Notes: generated by a model from the letters alone, not told the origin. Positions 34,858-47,363 are shown, counted from the stretch's first letter. The stretch is 64,000 nucleotides of DNA from Vermamoeba vermiformis (GCA_045837725.1 JBEWZL010000191.1:79532-143531); one strand, 5' to 3'. Numbers and translations: made by a program.

Positions 34858-36538
34858 ATGGAGGTGAGTAAAGCGGGCTCGTTTGGATCAGCTTTTAATT
34901 GAAATGAAGACTTCCTATTTAATAATAATATTTAAACTCTAATATTAAAATTAATATTTTAATAAGGACCGTTCGCCTATCTTTCCCGAAGATATCTTCC
35001 AGCAGATCATCAAGTTTGCTGACGACAAAACAAAGCGGGCATGGCGTCTTGCAAGCACTAAATTGTTTAAATTAGTTAATTATACTAAGTTTACAATTTA
35101 TTTTGCTCGCGCTAAAACACTGCGGTCGATTATAACCCGACTGTCAAAATATTCGTCCCTGATCGGACTCGAATTGATATGTCCCAAGAATATACCGCTG
35201 GAAGAATTATTTAGAGTGAGCATATTGACAAATTTATCGTCATTAGCGATGTTAGAAGTGCAGATCCCAACTTCAGTGGACATCTGGTTCAAATTAACAA
35301 CCTTAAGCAATTTACACCGTTTTGATAGCCGCGAATATCCATTCAACCTTAATGCAAGCTTTACACAATTGACAGCATTAGATATCCCCCGAAGTGCGGG
35401 TAGCAACGTTTCGATCCTCACGAATTTAAGAAATATTCAAAAATTATCGATTCAAGTGCAGAAAGACTCACCAATATATACTATATTAGATTATATTCAA
35501 AAACCATCAAGATTAACATCATTGTCTATTACTGGCGACCCATTCACTTATTCAGCGGATCAAGTGTCAAAATTTTCCAATTTGAAAGTGCTTAGATCAC
35601 AAGAACAAAAAATTCCATATCAAGTACTAACTAGCCTCGAGCACCTTCAGTTCGATGATCACTTGGATTCAATCGAAATTTTGACGAATCTGACCACCCT
35701 GCACCTCAATCAAAACTTTATTCGAATGCCACCAGATCACGTCCAAATGGCCATTAAAAAATTAACTGCGTTAGTACGACTAAAGGAATTTTCAATATAC
35801 CAGGCAATTCACGAGTTTGACTTGGAGATCTTGCGGCCTTTAACGGCCTTAGAGTTGTTGGATTTGGGAAGGTCCTCCTTCAGTCCTGAAAACTTACAAA
35901 AGATTAGTTCAACACGATTGACAGCTCTCAGTGCACGCCTTCAATTATTACAAAGGAGTCATATATCTCATTTAACCTCACTACGACAGTTGCAAGGAAA
36001 ACCGACAGATCTCTTTCTGCCTTTGGAATCGATTCAAGATTTGACTAACTTAACTAGTCTGATAGTTACTCGCGGCCAAGTGACTGATAACCTTGCCTAT
36101 TTGACAACATTCAAGAGTTTAGAGGCGTTGCACGGATTGATTATGCCACCAGATTCGCTCATCTTTCTTGGATCAAACATCAAAAGACTCACTTTTGACG
36201 TACCACCAGAGTATTTAGACAGCAGCTACGAATTATTAACGAAATTTCCGCTCGAAATGCTTGACATGAAGAACACAGGGCACGCAATTTGGTCAACTCT
36301 CAGCAAGCTGACTGATCTGGCGTCCTTAGGCGTGAACAAGGCATTCTCTGACAGCAACATTGAAAGTTTGACGTGTTTGACACGTTTAACCTTCCTTAGC
36401 GTTCACGACCCCGTCTCAACCGCACCGTTCACAAAACTATCAACACTGCAGTTTCTTTTTGTGAGTTTCAGCAGCGGATCACATTCCTTTAACAGACAAG
36501 ACTTAAGTAATATGCCACGCTTGCGCCACTATTTTTAA
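34858..36538 (+). CDS. F-box-like / leucine-rich-repeat protein
   Basis: A two-codon first exon (ATGGAG, 34858-34863) is spliced over a GTGAGT intron to 34967-36538, giving 525 residues. The N-terminus FPEDIFQQIIKF followed by RAWRLASTKLFKLV fits an F-box-like helix bundle. About 15 irregular leucine-rich repeats follow, many with the core (L)TNLTSL or LTxLxxL. Such proteins commonly present substrates to SCF ubiquitin ligases; here that is inference because the F-box is weak. Without the short first exon the next Met would cut the F-box away, which supports the spliced start. A related, broken copy lies at 63060-63897. Confidence 0.8.
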
Positions 36539-36683
36539 AGCAATAAATGGTCGACATCCAACAAAGTTACGCTTAATAAATAGCTTTGATTTGCTTTAAA
36601 TAGGTTACTATGTACAATGAAATTCGTTCTTTAGCTAGAGAATTGTTTTTTTCGTTTGTTTTGAGTGTTTTTTGTCTTCGTAT

Positions 36684-39514
36684 TTACAACCGGGTCACTT
36701 GTCTGTTGATCATGTACAAGCGGATGCGCACGTACACATCGCAAATGAGCACTATAGTAAATATGTCGTTAGTAAGTAGCCGACGGGTACAGCACGCTAT
36801 GTACATACCAGAGATAATAGGGGCAACGGAAGCGCAAGCCAAAATTCCGAAACCTTGAGGTGCATCCACGACTTTACCGAAGCTGAGTCCCAATGAAAGC
36901 ACAAAAGGCACTGTAACTGGACCAGTAGTGACACCAGCACTATAAATAATCATATTAATAGATGTGCTAATCGATTGAAGAATTTTGTTAAGATCAAAAT
37001 CCGGGATCAAGTTTCCAGCCAAAATATTTCCAGCGCAAATTATAGGTTAAAGTTAATATACACGTACCTGTCCCAAGCAATAGAAACAAAATCTTGGTTG
37101 GCGAAGATGGTCAAGCCGCAAGCAATCGTATAACCACCCACCAAGAAGTAGATCAAGGGCAGTTGGAAGATGATGAGAATCAAGCCCAACAATGTGCCTG
37201 CACCAACACCCAAGGCCACAGCTGAAATCAACAAACGGCGAGTGAACTGGCCCTTAGTCAACTGTTCCACCTTCAAGCCCATGACGTTCAATGCAGGTTC
37301 AGCCAATGTCGCCAAAACACCGAGCACGAATGTGAAGACGTAGACGATGAACAAACCAGCGTGGTACTCGAATCTAGGTGAGTTCTCGACGCCCTCGACT
37401 TCTTCAAAAGCAGCAGGCAAGATCGAGCCGACTTTGGATCCGAGGCCAGCGAGACCGTAAGTCAAGCCGATATTGAATACAATGATACCGACTTGCGTGA
37501 ATGCCAAGCCCATGAGCAAAACACTCAACGCCGAGTCGATGCATCGTTTCTTGACTTCTTGTTTGGATCCGGTCTCCACGTCAAACATCGGGTTCGAAGC
37601 ACGACGACTAGGCATTCTGTTCATATGATAGCCGTAGTCTGAGTCAGTGCTCAAGCGTGCTGGATTTTCCAAATCAGATTCAATCTCCATCTTGATCTCG
37701 TTAGCGCTGCTTTCACCGTCATCAGAGCTCTCCAACTCGACCATCTCTGACGCATTGTGGCCGTTCTCTTGGTGCTCAATGTCGCTGTCGCCAGTAGGGA
37801 CCTTGACAGTGATCATAGGGCTCGGGACAGTTCCGTTAGAGGTGGCTTCAGTGATCTCCGAGTGCGCGTCAGACGGGTCCATGTCGCTGTTAGACTTTGG
37901 TGGCTCGGGCTCGTCGCTGGTATTATTCGCACGAATGATTTCGAGCAGTTTTGTTGAAGGGATAGGACTGCGCAACACGATCTTGAGAATGAAGAACAAA
38001 AACAAGGTCAAAGGCATGATGGCACGCAAGCCAAACACGACCTCACGCACGGGTGATTTCTCCCAAGCTGATTCTTCGACGACAGTGCCGTCTGAGTTGG
38101 CAATAATGTGGTCTCGGTCAACACTCAAGTACGTGAACAAAGCCAAAAATTGCACGGCAGTGACGGGCAGAACGGAGGCCAAAGTGACGACACCAAAACC
38201 GGACAAAGCTGATGACGCTTCTTTGTTTTGACTTGTCACACCGACTCCAATAGCCAAAATAATAGGTACTAGAAAAAAATTGTTAGGATGGTGTTTGTGA
38301 CAGGTGTCAAAAAAAGTGTCAAATTCAGACATTGGATCACGTGTCAAAAATAACTTACCAGTGACAGGACCAGTAGTCACAGCACCACAATCCCACGCCA
38401 AACCAATCAGTGATTGCAAATCTTCTGAGGCAAGGTGCATGATCAACGCCATGAGCAGTGTCGGGGTCAAAGTTGCAAAGATGAGAGGCTTGAGTGACCA
38501 ATTCTTAACGAACCGTAAAGTACCCAAAACTATTAACGCCGTCAGTCACTATACATTGCACGAATTTTTGCAATCTTTGAAGAATTCTTCTTATCAAAAA
38601 ATTATTCGAAACCTTACCGGTCGCAAAGCCGACACCGAGACCAATGCACAAAACCAAAACTTCACGCAGCTCCATAAGCACGTAATGCAAATAAGGTGCA
38701 CGATGGACTTTTACGAGTGATACGAGCGGAGTTAATGATGAAATTGCGGGCTCGGCGTAAGTGACTGCAACACCGAGCACAAAAGCGATCACAAGCACCC
38801 ATATTAATTTAAGCCTATAATGGAAAACAACATGTTAGCTACTGCTCCCCAAGTAAGTACCATATATAATATAAATAATGCATTAAGCCCGTATGTCATA
38901 GCGGATCTGGTCGTCAAAAGTGACTGCAGACAAAAATCCAATTTTTTCGAAAATGCAGGAAAAACAGATATTCGCAATATTAATAGTAAATATAATTATT
39001 ATAATTATATTTTAACGTACTTTAATGGCATTTCTTTGCCGACTTGCTCTCCTAACGGCATCAAAGCAAATTTGAGACCTTCAATAAATAATACCAAGCC
39101 GATTAAGACGGCCACGATACCAAGAAATACAGTGCCAGCACCTATATTATTTAAATATTAATATTAAACGGTAAATAATGTACGAGCAAATAATTTATTG
39201 ACAGAAATTTCGAGATCTGTTTTTTACGTTATTCATCAGCTTAGTATTATCAATATTGTTATTAATATTTATATTTAATGATAATTATTTAATAGGAAAT
39301 GTGAATTTGGGGTTGCGTAATAGACCAAGTATGGTTCACAAAAAGTTGCGGATTTGTTTTTTCGCTTACCTTCGACAGCTCGTTGGAAAACAATAGCCAA
39401 AAATAATACAAAATATAGCGAGATTGGAATAACAATCTTAATTTGTTCGTAGATCTGCAGCAAGAAAGTAGTTGAAAGTGATCTGATCATCTGCCCGCGG
39501 AATTCCAAGACGAG
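36684..39514 (-). CDS. DUF1538 (UmpA/UmpB-like) multi-pass membrane protein
   Basis: Seven exons are clear: 39514-39370, 39141-39021, 38814-38618, 38529-38359, 38268-37068, 36939-36809 and 36751-36684. The first coding exon is unresolved. The DUF1538 signature occurs twice, WDCGAVTTGPVT/VPIILAIGVGV (split by an intron) and AGVTTGPVTVPFVLSLGLSF. Also present are GLVLFIEGLKFALMPLGEQV and two AEPA motifs (VTYAEPAISSL, ATLAEPALNVMGL). This is the fused equivalent of the bacterial UmpA and UmpB pair, reported as cation/proton antiporters. Between the halves is an acidic, Ser-rich loop of about 150 residues not seen in the bacterial proteins. About 12-14 helices are expected. Confidence 0.8.
38298..38309. 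promoter_or_regulatory. TGACAGGTGTCA, near-copy of the intronic palindrome
   Basis: It lies in the intron 38358-38269 of the DUF1538 gene, together with two further TTTGACAC words on the transcribed strand. It differs by one base from the palindrome in the receptor genes. Confidence 0.3.
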
Positions 39515-40827
39515 CTAGAAAGATTTGATATTTCTCTACTTGTCGCTGCGATGCTTTGTTGAAAGGCCATGGCACTTTTAATGTCGGCAAACCTCGATCG
39601 TCCTCTGCAAAAAAAAGTAACGGTAAGTTAAGGGATCTAGATGAGCTTCTAAACGCTAAAATTAATATGATTTTGCGTAATATGCATTGTATTAATTATA
39701 TTGTGGCGTAATTAAGCTTAAGAAAGAGGTTGAAGATTGCAGATCCGATAGGAAACTGAAATATTTTTCGATTTTCTTTGGAAATTGAAAACAATTCAAC
39801 CGATATGGTTAATATTATATTATTCGTATTAAACTTTCGTTTTACACCAAGCAGGTGATTTTCAAACTTAACCGGGTATTTTTACGGTTAATTAATACTT
39901 GATCTACGACCAAAAAAACAATTATTTTCACTATAAACGAGGGCATATCACTAATACAATGGTATATAGCTATTTTAAGACCCTCTGCTGCAAATTCTTA
40001 CCAGTTCTGATCATTTCTAGATGCTGTCGGATCAACCTAGGCTATGAAATAAATATACAATACAAACAAATATACAAGCGAATAAATAGCCAACGTGCAC
40101 TTAGGACGAGTAGTGCAGTTGTGGCTAGTCGAATTTGAATAGCAGCTAATAACCTACCCTCGCCAAAATTATTTGTTACGGTTTTTTTGTTTCACATAAT
40201 TTCCGTTGAACGTGAAGAGATCAACACAAAAAATGTTTTATTGACAATTTTATGTCTAATTTCATCCTTATATAGCGTCATCTCGCCTGAATAGTGAGAA
40301 TTAGTGACCGATCGGTCACGAAGCAAAACTGTTCTTGGTCTAGCACAAGTTTATTGATAATATCGGTACTTATTATTGCACGCGCATAATATTATTCCAT
40401 TATATCGTTATTAATAATATGACTAATTCTTTGCATTTTGAATAATTGGTCCGCGGTAACAATTAATCGTTGTAAGAAAGAAAAATCAACTCATTTTCAG
40501 GCTCTTAACTAGTATTACTCTATTAGCGACTCATTGACGTGCTATATAGCAAAATAATTTATTACTAAACTTTAAAATTTTAGCAGCAAAAGTTGATCTG
40601 TTCTTTTGTAACCGCGAAACAGTTGTACTTGTACAAACCATCCTATTTATAATTTCAATACTTTACGCGTATCTTGCGATTTAATCTTACTTAATCTCGG
40701 GAATTATTACATGGTTAAAGACATAAAGTTGGCGATATAAATTTTCGGCAGCGTTGGACCCATTCAATTTCAATTTCAATTCGCACGAGTAACTAGGTTA
40801 TATATTAAACCATTAGAATTAACCGCA
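39515..40827. other. 1.3 kb region with the unresolved DUF1538 5' end
   Basis: Bases 39515-39620 contain an open minus-strand segment after a TTTTTTTTGCAG acceptor (DDRGLPTLKVPWPF) that may be the upstream DUF1538 exon, but I could not join it with a normal intron. Beyond about 39,650 I see no gene. A 16-base palindrome lies at 40304-40319. Confidence 0.4.
40304..40319. repeat. 16-base perfect palindrome GTGACCGATCGGTCAC
   Basis: A perfect inverted repeat with no spacer, about 500 bases upstream of the protease gene. It could be a dimeric transcription-factor site. It is the longest perfect palindrome I noticed in the window. Confidence 0.4.
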
Positions 40828-43387
40828 ATGAAAAGTTATTTAGCGGTTGTTTTATTTGTTTCTTTAATTTTTGTAGCGGATGCGCAACTTCCGTTTGGAC
40901 GAAAAGGACTTGGTGGTAACTTGGGTATTACTACATGTCCTTCAAGAACAAACCCTTCTGCTACTATTCCTGCGAGCTTCGACGCTCGCGAGACGTGGCC
41001 TGACTGCATTCAGCCCATCCGCGATCAGGTAAAAAACTATTTCGGCTAATTTTTATATTTTAACCAATTATCCGTTGTAATTATATAATATTATTGGTAA
41101 TATTCATATTTATAATCCATAATATAATATTTCAGTTTCATAAATTGGATGTGACATAAATTAAACGTTGGCACGGAAAATTTCTAAGCTTTAACTAATT
41201 TGTAGTTCGTCTAGCAGTACAAAGAACTTACTAACTATTGTTATATTAAATTATAGGGCAGTTGTGGCAGGTAAGGAAGCTTTGACTTTAAAAAAATGCG
41301 ATGGATCCGATCGACATCCACAAAATATCTTGACCCTTTGTCGCATGCAAAATTCTATTCATTACCACAATACATAGTTAATTAACCGTAGGAACAATTC
41401 TAACATTGTTTTTTTTCCATAAAAGTTGCTGGGCTTTTGCAACCGCATCCGCTACGACGGATCGCTTTTGCATTGCGACGCTTAACAGCAACAATAGAAC
41501 CAAAAGAATGCTGGCACCTCAAGACTTAGTTTCGTGGTACGTAACACCCGCGAGTAAACAATTTTGAATTTGAAACTGGCCAAACACGAGCCCAGATCAC
41601 AAAAAAAAACTGAAACTGAAAGTCATGGTATTAATGCTCTAATTATAGTGACACTTCTTGCAAAGGAATTATAAACAAAAGCTGCCAAGCTGGCTGTTCG
41701 GTATGAAACTCGTGCTTTCAATTTTAACCTTTTTTGAATTGAAATTTCGGTGCAGGAATTTTCTCAATTTAACGCACGCAGTTTATAATTAGAAATCGTT
41801 ATTTAGGTTACTATCGATCGTTAATATTATTGTACCGTATAATTTCTCGATTTAAATTCCGTTTTTGCCTGTTTTAATTCGTTACTTAAACTCGCGTACG
41901 GTTGTATCCGAGGTCCTATAAGATCGATAGACCAACTCGCTTACCTGCGTAATATTATAGGGCGGCTACATCGACTTGGCCATGAACTATATCACCGATA
42001 CTGGTATTGTCGGCGAGACTTGTTATCCGTACGAAGGAGTTGAAACATCATGTGGCGCAGCTCAATGCTTGAACGGTAAGCGTTATTAATATTAATATAT
42101 GGTTACTTGTTTGTACTTACCGCGGATGTGATTGTATCTGAAAAGCGAAATTCAAGCTTTTATCGTCCCATCCAAATTGAGTAATGATGTTCGAAACTTT
42201 TGCTGAACGGCAATTACCGGTATAAAGTTTCGTATTAATTTTAGTTCTGTGAACAACCTTAATCTTTCACATAACGAGGTCTATATAAGTAATATTTCGG
42301 ACATTAGTCCTGTCGACGTGGCAAACGGATTAATTTCCAAATCGACTGAAATTAACCGATGATTTTCTCGATTAGGTACGAGCTCGAATAATCAGAAATT
42401 TAAGAATAAGAACTGCTATAAGCTCGATGGCATCGCTAATATCCAATATGACATTATGACTTATGGTCCGATCGTTGGTAAGCAGCCGTGGCAAACACAT
42501 CCGAGACTAATTTTAGATCCGCTTCAACTTTCGTTACACGATATAACTCATTCTCTATATATAGCGGGCTATACTGTATATGAAGACTTCTTTGGCTACA
42601 CATCTGGTGTCTACATTCAGAACTCTACCCAAAGCGCGGGTGGTAAGTTAGAACTCGGCATCGGATCTTGAGAATGTTTTAACCGCTAGTATACTAACAA
42701 TACTTATAATAATAGGCCATGCAGTGAAGATTATCGGGTAAGCTCCGGTCTATCGGAGATCATTCCTTTGCAGAAATTCTTCTCGAGGACATTCATCGCG
42801 AGACTGTGGCCAGCGGCACTTAATTAATATCTTTTCCGATAGATGGGGAACTGAGAATGGCGTTGATTATTGGCTCGTAGCTAATAGCTGGACTGCTAAT
42901 TGGGGCGACAAAGGTTACTTCAAGATCCGCCGTGGCACGAACGAGTGCTCGATCGAGGACAACATGGTCGGTGGCGAAGCCGATTTAACTTCTGTGTCGG
43001 CACAATACGAAGAGGTAATATATCTTAATAAGTATATATACCGATAATATTGAAAGCGGATGCTGTTCAGTGAACGTTGTAGATCGATTTTTTTTTTGTC
43101 CGCCGAGATTTTATCATGACCATGTTTTTAAATCGATTTTTCTTTTAAAATGCAAATTACAAAGTTTATCGCACGACTGGAAAGGGACCGTTGACAATAG
43201 CGGAAAAACTAACAATTTAAAATAGTACCCCGGTTCTGCCACACCTCAAATTTCACCTGCTACGAGTCCTGCATCATCTATGACGCCCGGCTTTACTCCA
43301 TCAAGCAAAACCTTGGCTAGCTCTGCGATTTCGTTTTTCAAGATCTGGTCGGTGATCGTACTAAGTGGAGTTTTTCTTATCTTTTAA
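40828..43387 (+). CDS. cathepsin-B-like cysteine protease with C-terminal anchor
   Basis: A papain-family (C1A) endopeptidase of 342 residues in ten exons: 40828-41028, 41257-41270, 41426-41536, 41649-41700, 41961-42075, 42376-42477, 42565-42642, 42716-42737, 42843-43014, 43226-43387. A signal peptide precedes a short pro-region. The mature start [19 protein letters not shown] leads into GSCGSCWAFA (catalytic Cys). Active-site His is in [10 protein letters not shown] and Asn in [25 protein letters not shown] is cathepsin-B-like. The prodomain is too short for an I29 inhibitor. The C-terminus is a Ser/Thr/Pro stalk then a hydrophobic stretch ending LSGVFLIF, typical of GPI attachment. The catalytic region is split by 14- and 22-base micro-exons. 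Confidence 0.9.
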
Positions 43388-43644
43388 GAACTTAGTTGCG
43401 TAAATTGTAATAAGTATAACGCTATTGATTGTATTACTAAATTCTGACTTTCAAATTGGTAGCTCAGAATAGCCATAAAATATTCGCAATGAATAAATTT
43501 TCCGTTTCGGAGTAAGACAGGTGGAATAATTCTTCAACTAAAAATAACCGCCGGTTATAAAAGGCCTGAAGAAGTGACGTATTTTTGAAATAATTAAGTT
43601 AGTGGTAACAACACAACCAACATCCGCGCCAAAAAAAAACTACG

Positions 43645-44357
43645 ATGTCGTCACACGAAAGCGAAGCCAACTCGTTTGAAGAATCAAGTCAAGAAGAATA
43701 CGTCGCATCCGTGAAGACTTGCCGTCGTGACAAAAAGAGCCGAAAAGCCAAGAGGGCTAAGAAATGCTTGAGAGATTCTCCGCTTGGCGCATCCGGTCAT
43801 TTTGAAGTCTTTTCAAGCATTACTACATCGCCAGATAGTGCACTGCTAACTGAAACCAAAGAACTACTTCTATCGCTGTCAATGTCGCAAAAAGATCTTG
43901 CTGATCAATTGGGCGTCAGGTAAGGAGTAACAAAATTTGTTTTAAGCTTGTATTGACAATAGATCAATATAGTCAAACAAAAATTAGCCAATATTTGAAT
44001 GGTGGAAGCCGGATGCGAGGCTGGAAAGGAATGGAAGATGCGTTGCTAGTCTGGGTGAATTCTAACCAGCCGGGTGAAGACGATGTTGCCTCTCCTTGCA
44101 GTTCTTCAGATAGTGCGCATGAAAGCGGGGAAGACTGCTCGGAAACACAATCTTGCAACTCGGATTCGGATTCCGCGCAGCAAGATCTAGAATTTTCCTC
44201 GTTATTCGAGCCAGAACAAGCCGATTTCAACTATAACGACATGCTGCTAACATCGGATTTCTTGAACGATTATTCGCAAGAAGACTCCTGGTCCTCCTTT
44301 TCAATCATGGCAATTTACGGGCAGTCCGTTGGGGAATTAGCCAGATCAAGCGTTTAA
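43645..44357 (+). CDS. helix-turn-helix DNA-binding protein, HNF1_N/CUT-like
   Basis: Exons 43645-43919 and 43973-44357 code for 219 residues. The splice falls inside the recognition region and yields QKDLADQLGVSQTKISQYLN, a clear helix-turn-helix, followed by GGSRMRGWKGMEDALLVWV. The order and spacing resemble the N-terminal POU-like domain of HNF1 and related CUT or lambda-repressor-type domains. A basic patch (CRRDKKSRKAKRAKKC) upstream is probably a nuclear localisation signal. The C-terminus is acidic and Ser-rich, as in activation domains. An acceptor at 43962 would give a stop at once, so 43973 is the right exon start. Target genes are unknown. Confidence 0.75.
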
Positions 44358-44475
44358 ACTTTTGTAAATTCGCAATTTTGTCTTGTTGTATTAGTACTTG
44401 CAACATGTAGCGATGTAATATATAGTTAAATAGAGGTTAAAACCGAAAAGAGGACTTTAATTCCGCATCTGGTGC

Positions 44476-46584
44476 CTACAACTCAAACTCAAATTCACTT
44501 CTCATTTTAGCCTCGACGTCATTATTATTATTGGCATTAGAGAATCGTGACGGGGCGAAAAAAGTCCTGTTCGTAGTTTCGGAAGGCAGTGCGATCTCCT
44601 TCCCCAAGAATCTGAATGTTCGTGCGGGTACCGTCTGTACTTGCGATTTAACCGTTGGAGCAATGTCCATCTGTGGCAAGTTTAAAGGGATCGGCGGCGT
44701 TGCTTTCGCGGGCATAGTAGTTACGGTTGTGATTGAATTCTTAGGTGTGGCCGCCTGCTTTTGCCACGCAAAAGACTGGATGTAGTTTGGAACTTTGACA
44801 GGCACCACTTCTTTCGCATTATTATCGCCCTTCAATAGCTTCATATTGCCGTTGGTCGATAAATTCGTAGCCTTGGCGCGGAGTGTACTCAAATAATCAA
44901 CGGATCCGCTCGGAGATTTCACCCCTAAAGGGAAAAAGTTGGCATTAAGTAATGCGTGCCCAAGTTGTTCCGCATCAAAATAAGAAAAATCCTTACTTGT
45001 TTCGTCGGTACCTTGCTCTACCTTCTGTCGTTTGTTCTGCCTTTCGTCATCATCGACGCCACTCTCGTCAACTTTTCTTCTGTTGTTCTTGATGCCGTAC
45101 TTGCAGCACGGATGTTTACACTCGCCCTTGTCGCGACAGGGATGCAAGCATTGGCCGTATCGCAAAATCAAGTTTTGATTTTCATCACGATCAAGGTAAG
45201 TACCATTTTCAGCTAAATATAGATATAATGTAACAATTAGAAAGAGATGCTCACGATGTTAAATTTAAACAATAAGCGTAAAGTTAAATATAGTGAGGCA
45301 ATGTCCAAAATCAATCAAGCGGACTAAATAACTAAAAATAGCAAATTTAAGGAAAGAACATTTACCGTTGTTTGCACTGTTATCGCCCGCAGTATGTTGA
45401 TCTTGTACGCTGAGAATAGGCTGTCGTGTCATATTCACGTTGGGCAATCTTTCGGCAGATTTAATCTCGCTTAAACCCGCCAATGCTGCTTTCGGCTCTG
45501 TTCTATTTTTAGGCAGATTTGCTCGCGCGACTTGCTGGTACTTTGAACCAACATTTACAGTCTTTACTGCGTCTGCACCCACTAGAATAATACGTGATTA
45601 GGCCCTGAAGTAGCACCATCAAGATCAATTTACGCCTTACAATACTCGGTGTTGAGCACTAATACTGAACAATGTCGTGCGGTGTTGCTAGATTGAGGCA
45701 AGGCCACTCGGAATTCCCAAGCAGTCTGTGCCCAACTCCTAGGAGTAACAAATTATTAGTTATATTTGGAAACCTGAATTTCAGACCGTCACGATTATCT
45801 AATTTAAGCATTGCCTAGGCAAAATTAAATTAATACGCACATTATCTTCTTATAGAAGATCAAATCTTCGCCAATGCCGACAACAACATCGATAAAGTTC
45901 TGCGGCAGTTTTGATTTCCGCGGCGTTTCGCTCACACGGTTCAATCGGATGACAGCTTCATGATCTCCGTCCTTTGTGAAAAGACGGTACTTAGTTCATG
46001 AATTCAATGATTAACTCATGAATAATTGACTTACAATTGAAACTGCCACGTCAAATCGAGGTATGATGAGTAGTCCCTCCTTAACTTCATTGCCGAACGG
46101 CGGATTTCTCCCCACAAGCTACGTAAATCAATTCAATTAAAAATTCCAATCAAGCTTGGTTAGATTAATCAATCCTACCCGCTCAATTGTTCTTGGATCG
46201 ATCTGCACGAGCTTTTCAAGAGTGGTAATGCCACCAGAAACAAGGGAATTTGCGTAAGCAGGTCCGATCTTGTCTAATTGTTTTGCGATGTACGGGCTAT
46301 CTTCCCACATCCGCTGTTTCAAGCACTTTCCGCTGGATTCACAAAACGTTAGTTGATCAAGCCCGATTGCAAGATTTGAATTGATCTTACAGAACGATCG
46401 CGTTATGTGTCGCGACAAAGAACTTCTTTTCAATCAGATATTGGGTCATGCAAGCCACAACTCGGATCGCGGACGAGAGTAAAGCAAAGGTTTCTTGCTT
46501 CAGGGAATACTCCTCAATCGGAATATCTCCCAAAATTGCAGCTTTCAATTTTTTGTCGGATCGGATCTGACCTTTCTTATTCAT
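44476..46584 (-). CDS. HFM1: HFM1/MER3-like protein with Sec63 domain, helicase core absent
   Basis: Eight exons: 46584-46391, 46332-46179, 46118-46035, 45971-45841, 45738-45641, 45581-45366, 45212-44997, 44924-44476; 513 residues, frame kept throughout. The product starts inside the family at the winged-helix/Sec63 boundary (GDIPIEEYSLKQETFALLSS). It continues through KCLKQRMWEDSPYIAKQLDK, RNPPFGNEVKEGLLIIPRFD and the HFM1-type Cys/His cluster CLHPCRDKGECKHPCCKYG. It ends in a Lys/Ser/Pro-rich tail. HFM1/MER3 promotes meiotic crossovers. Here the two RecA helicase domains are missing upstream, where I see no helicase motifs. So this is a truncated gene, a split gene, or a rearrangement. Confidence 0.8.
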
Positions 46585-47363
46585 CCTTCGTGGTGCCCTA
46601 TTGCTTGATGTTATACTTAATTACATGCGATAGATTACTAATAATTATTCTTGCAGCTGCGTCACGACACGAAGAAAAGAAATTTGATCGAAACAGCAGT
46701 AGGCATTGTACACGCCGCACTGGTCAAACGAAGTGACGCACTTGTACGTTAATACGACACGATATTATTATAGTGTATTATAGTATATTATGGTGCAAAC
46801 ATATTATATTTAGACGTTGGTTCTTTACATGGTCAGATCTGGCCTCCACACGCACGAACAGACTCGCGCAATTTTGGCGCAAATTTTGCTCGCGAATGTA
46901 TTTGCAGCTGATTCGCAGCATCGAAATCTCCAGATCGATGACTATTTTAGGAAAGAATAAGGATCGGATCAGATCTAAAATTTCAAGTTGAAAAATGGTG
47001 ATATTGCTTCGTGCGTATGACACCGATAGCATTCATTTTTGTTAATAGTTGTAATATATAAATATTTAGAATATTTGTAGTCCAATTTATGCATTACGAG
47101 TGTTAATTTTGGTTTGGATTCGCACCGAATTTTTCTTTAGGGATCCTTTGCAATATTTATAACTTTAAGTAAGCAGAACTGCAACTCTTGTTCGTAATAT
47201 GAGAAGACCAGAAAATAAGAAAGTAGTTGCGGCGCAGAAGGGGAGTTAGTTTTCTGCGGCGGAGTTGAAACTCCGATCTGTCAACATAAATTTGCAATAA
47301 CGAACGTTTCATTAACCATTTCAATAAATCAATAACAACAACAACAGATAGTGAAGTGATAAA
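46585..47363. other. divergent intergenic region, no gene recognised
   Basis: About 780 AT-rich bases between the HFM1-like gene (-) and arsM (+). I looked here for upstream helicase exons (Walker A, DExH) on the minus strand and found none. Confidence 0.5.

Noticed and set aside
39515-39539. A 25-base intron (GTAGAG...TTTCTAG) to join an upstream exon to the DUF1538 gene.
   Set aside because: Too short compared with the other introns; the 5' end was left unresolved instead.
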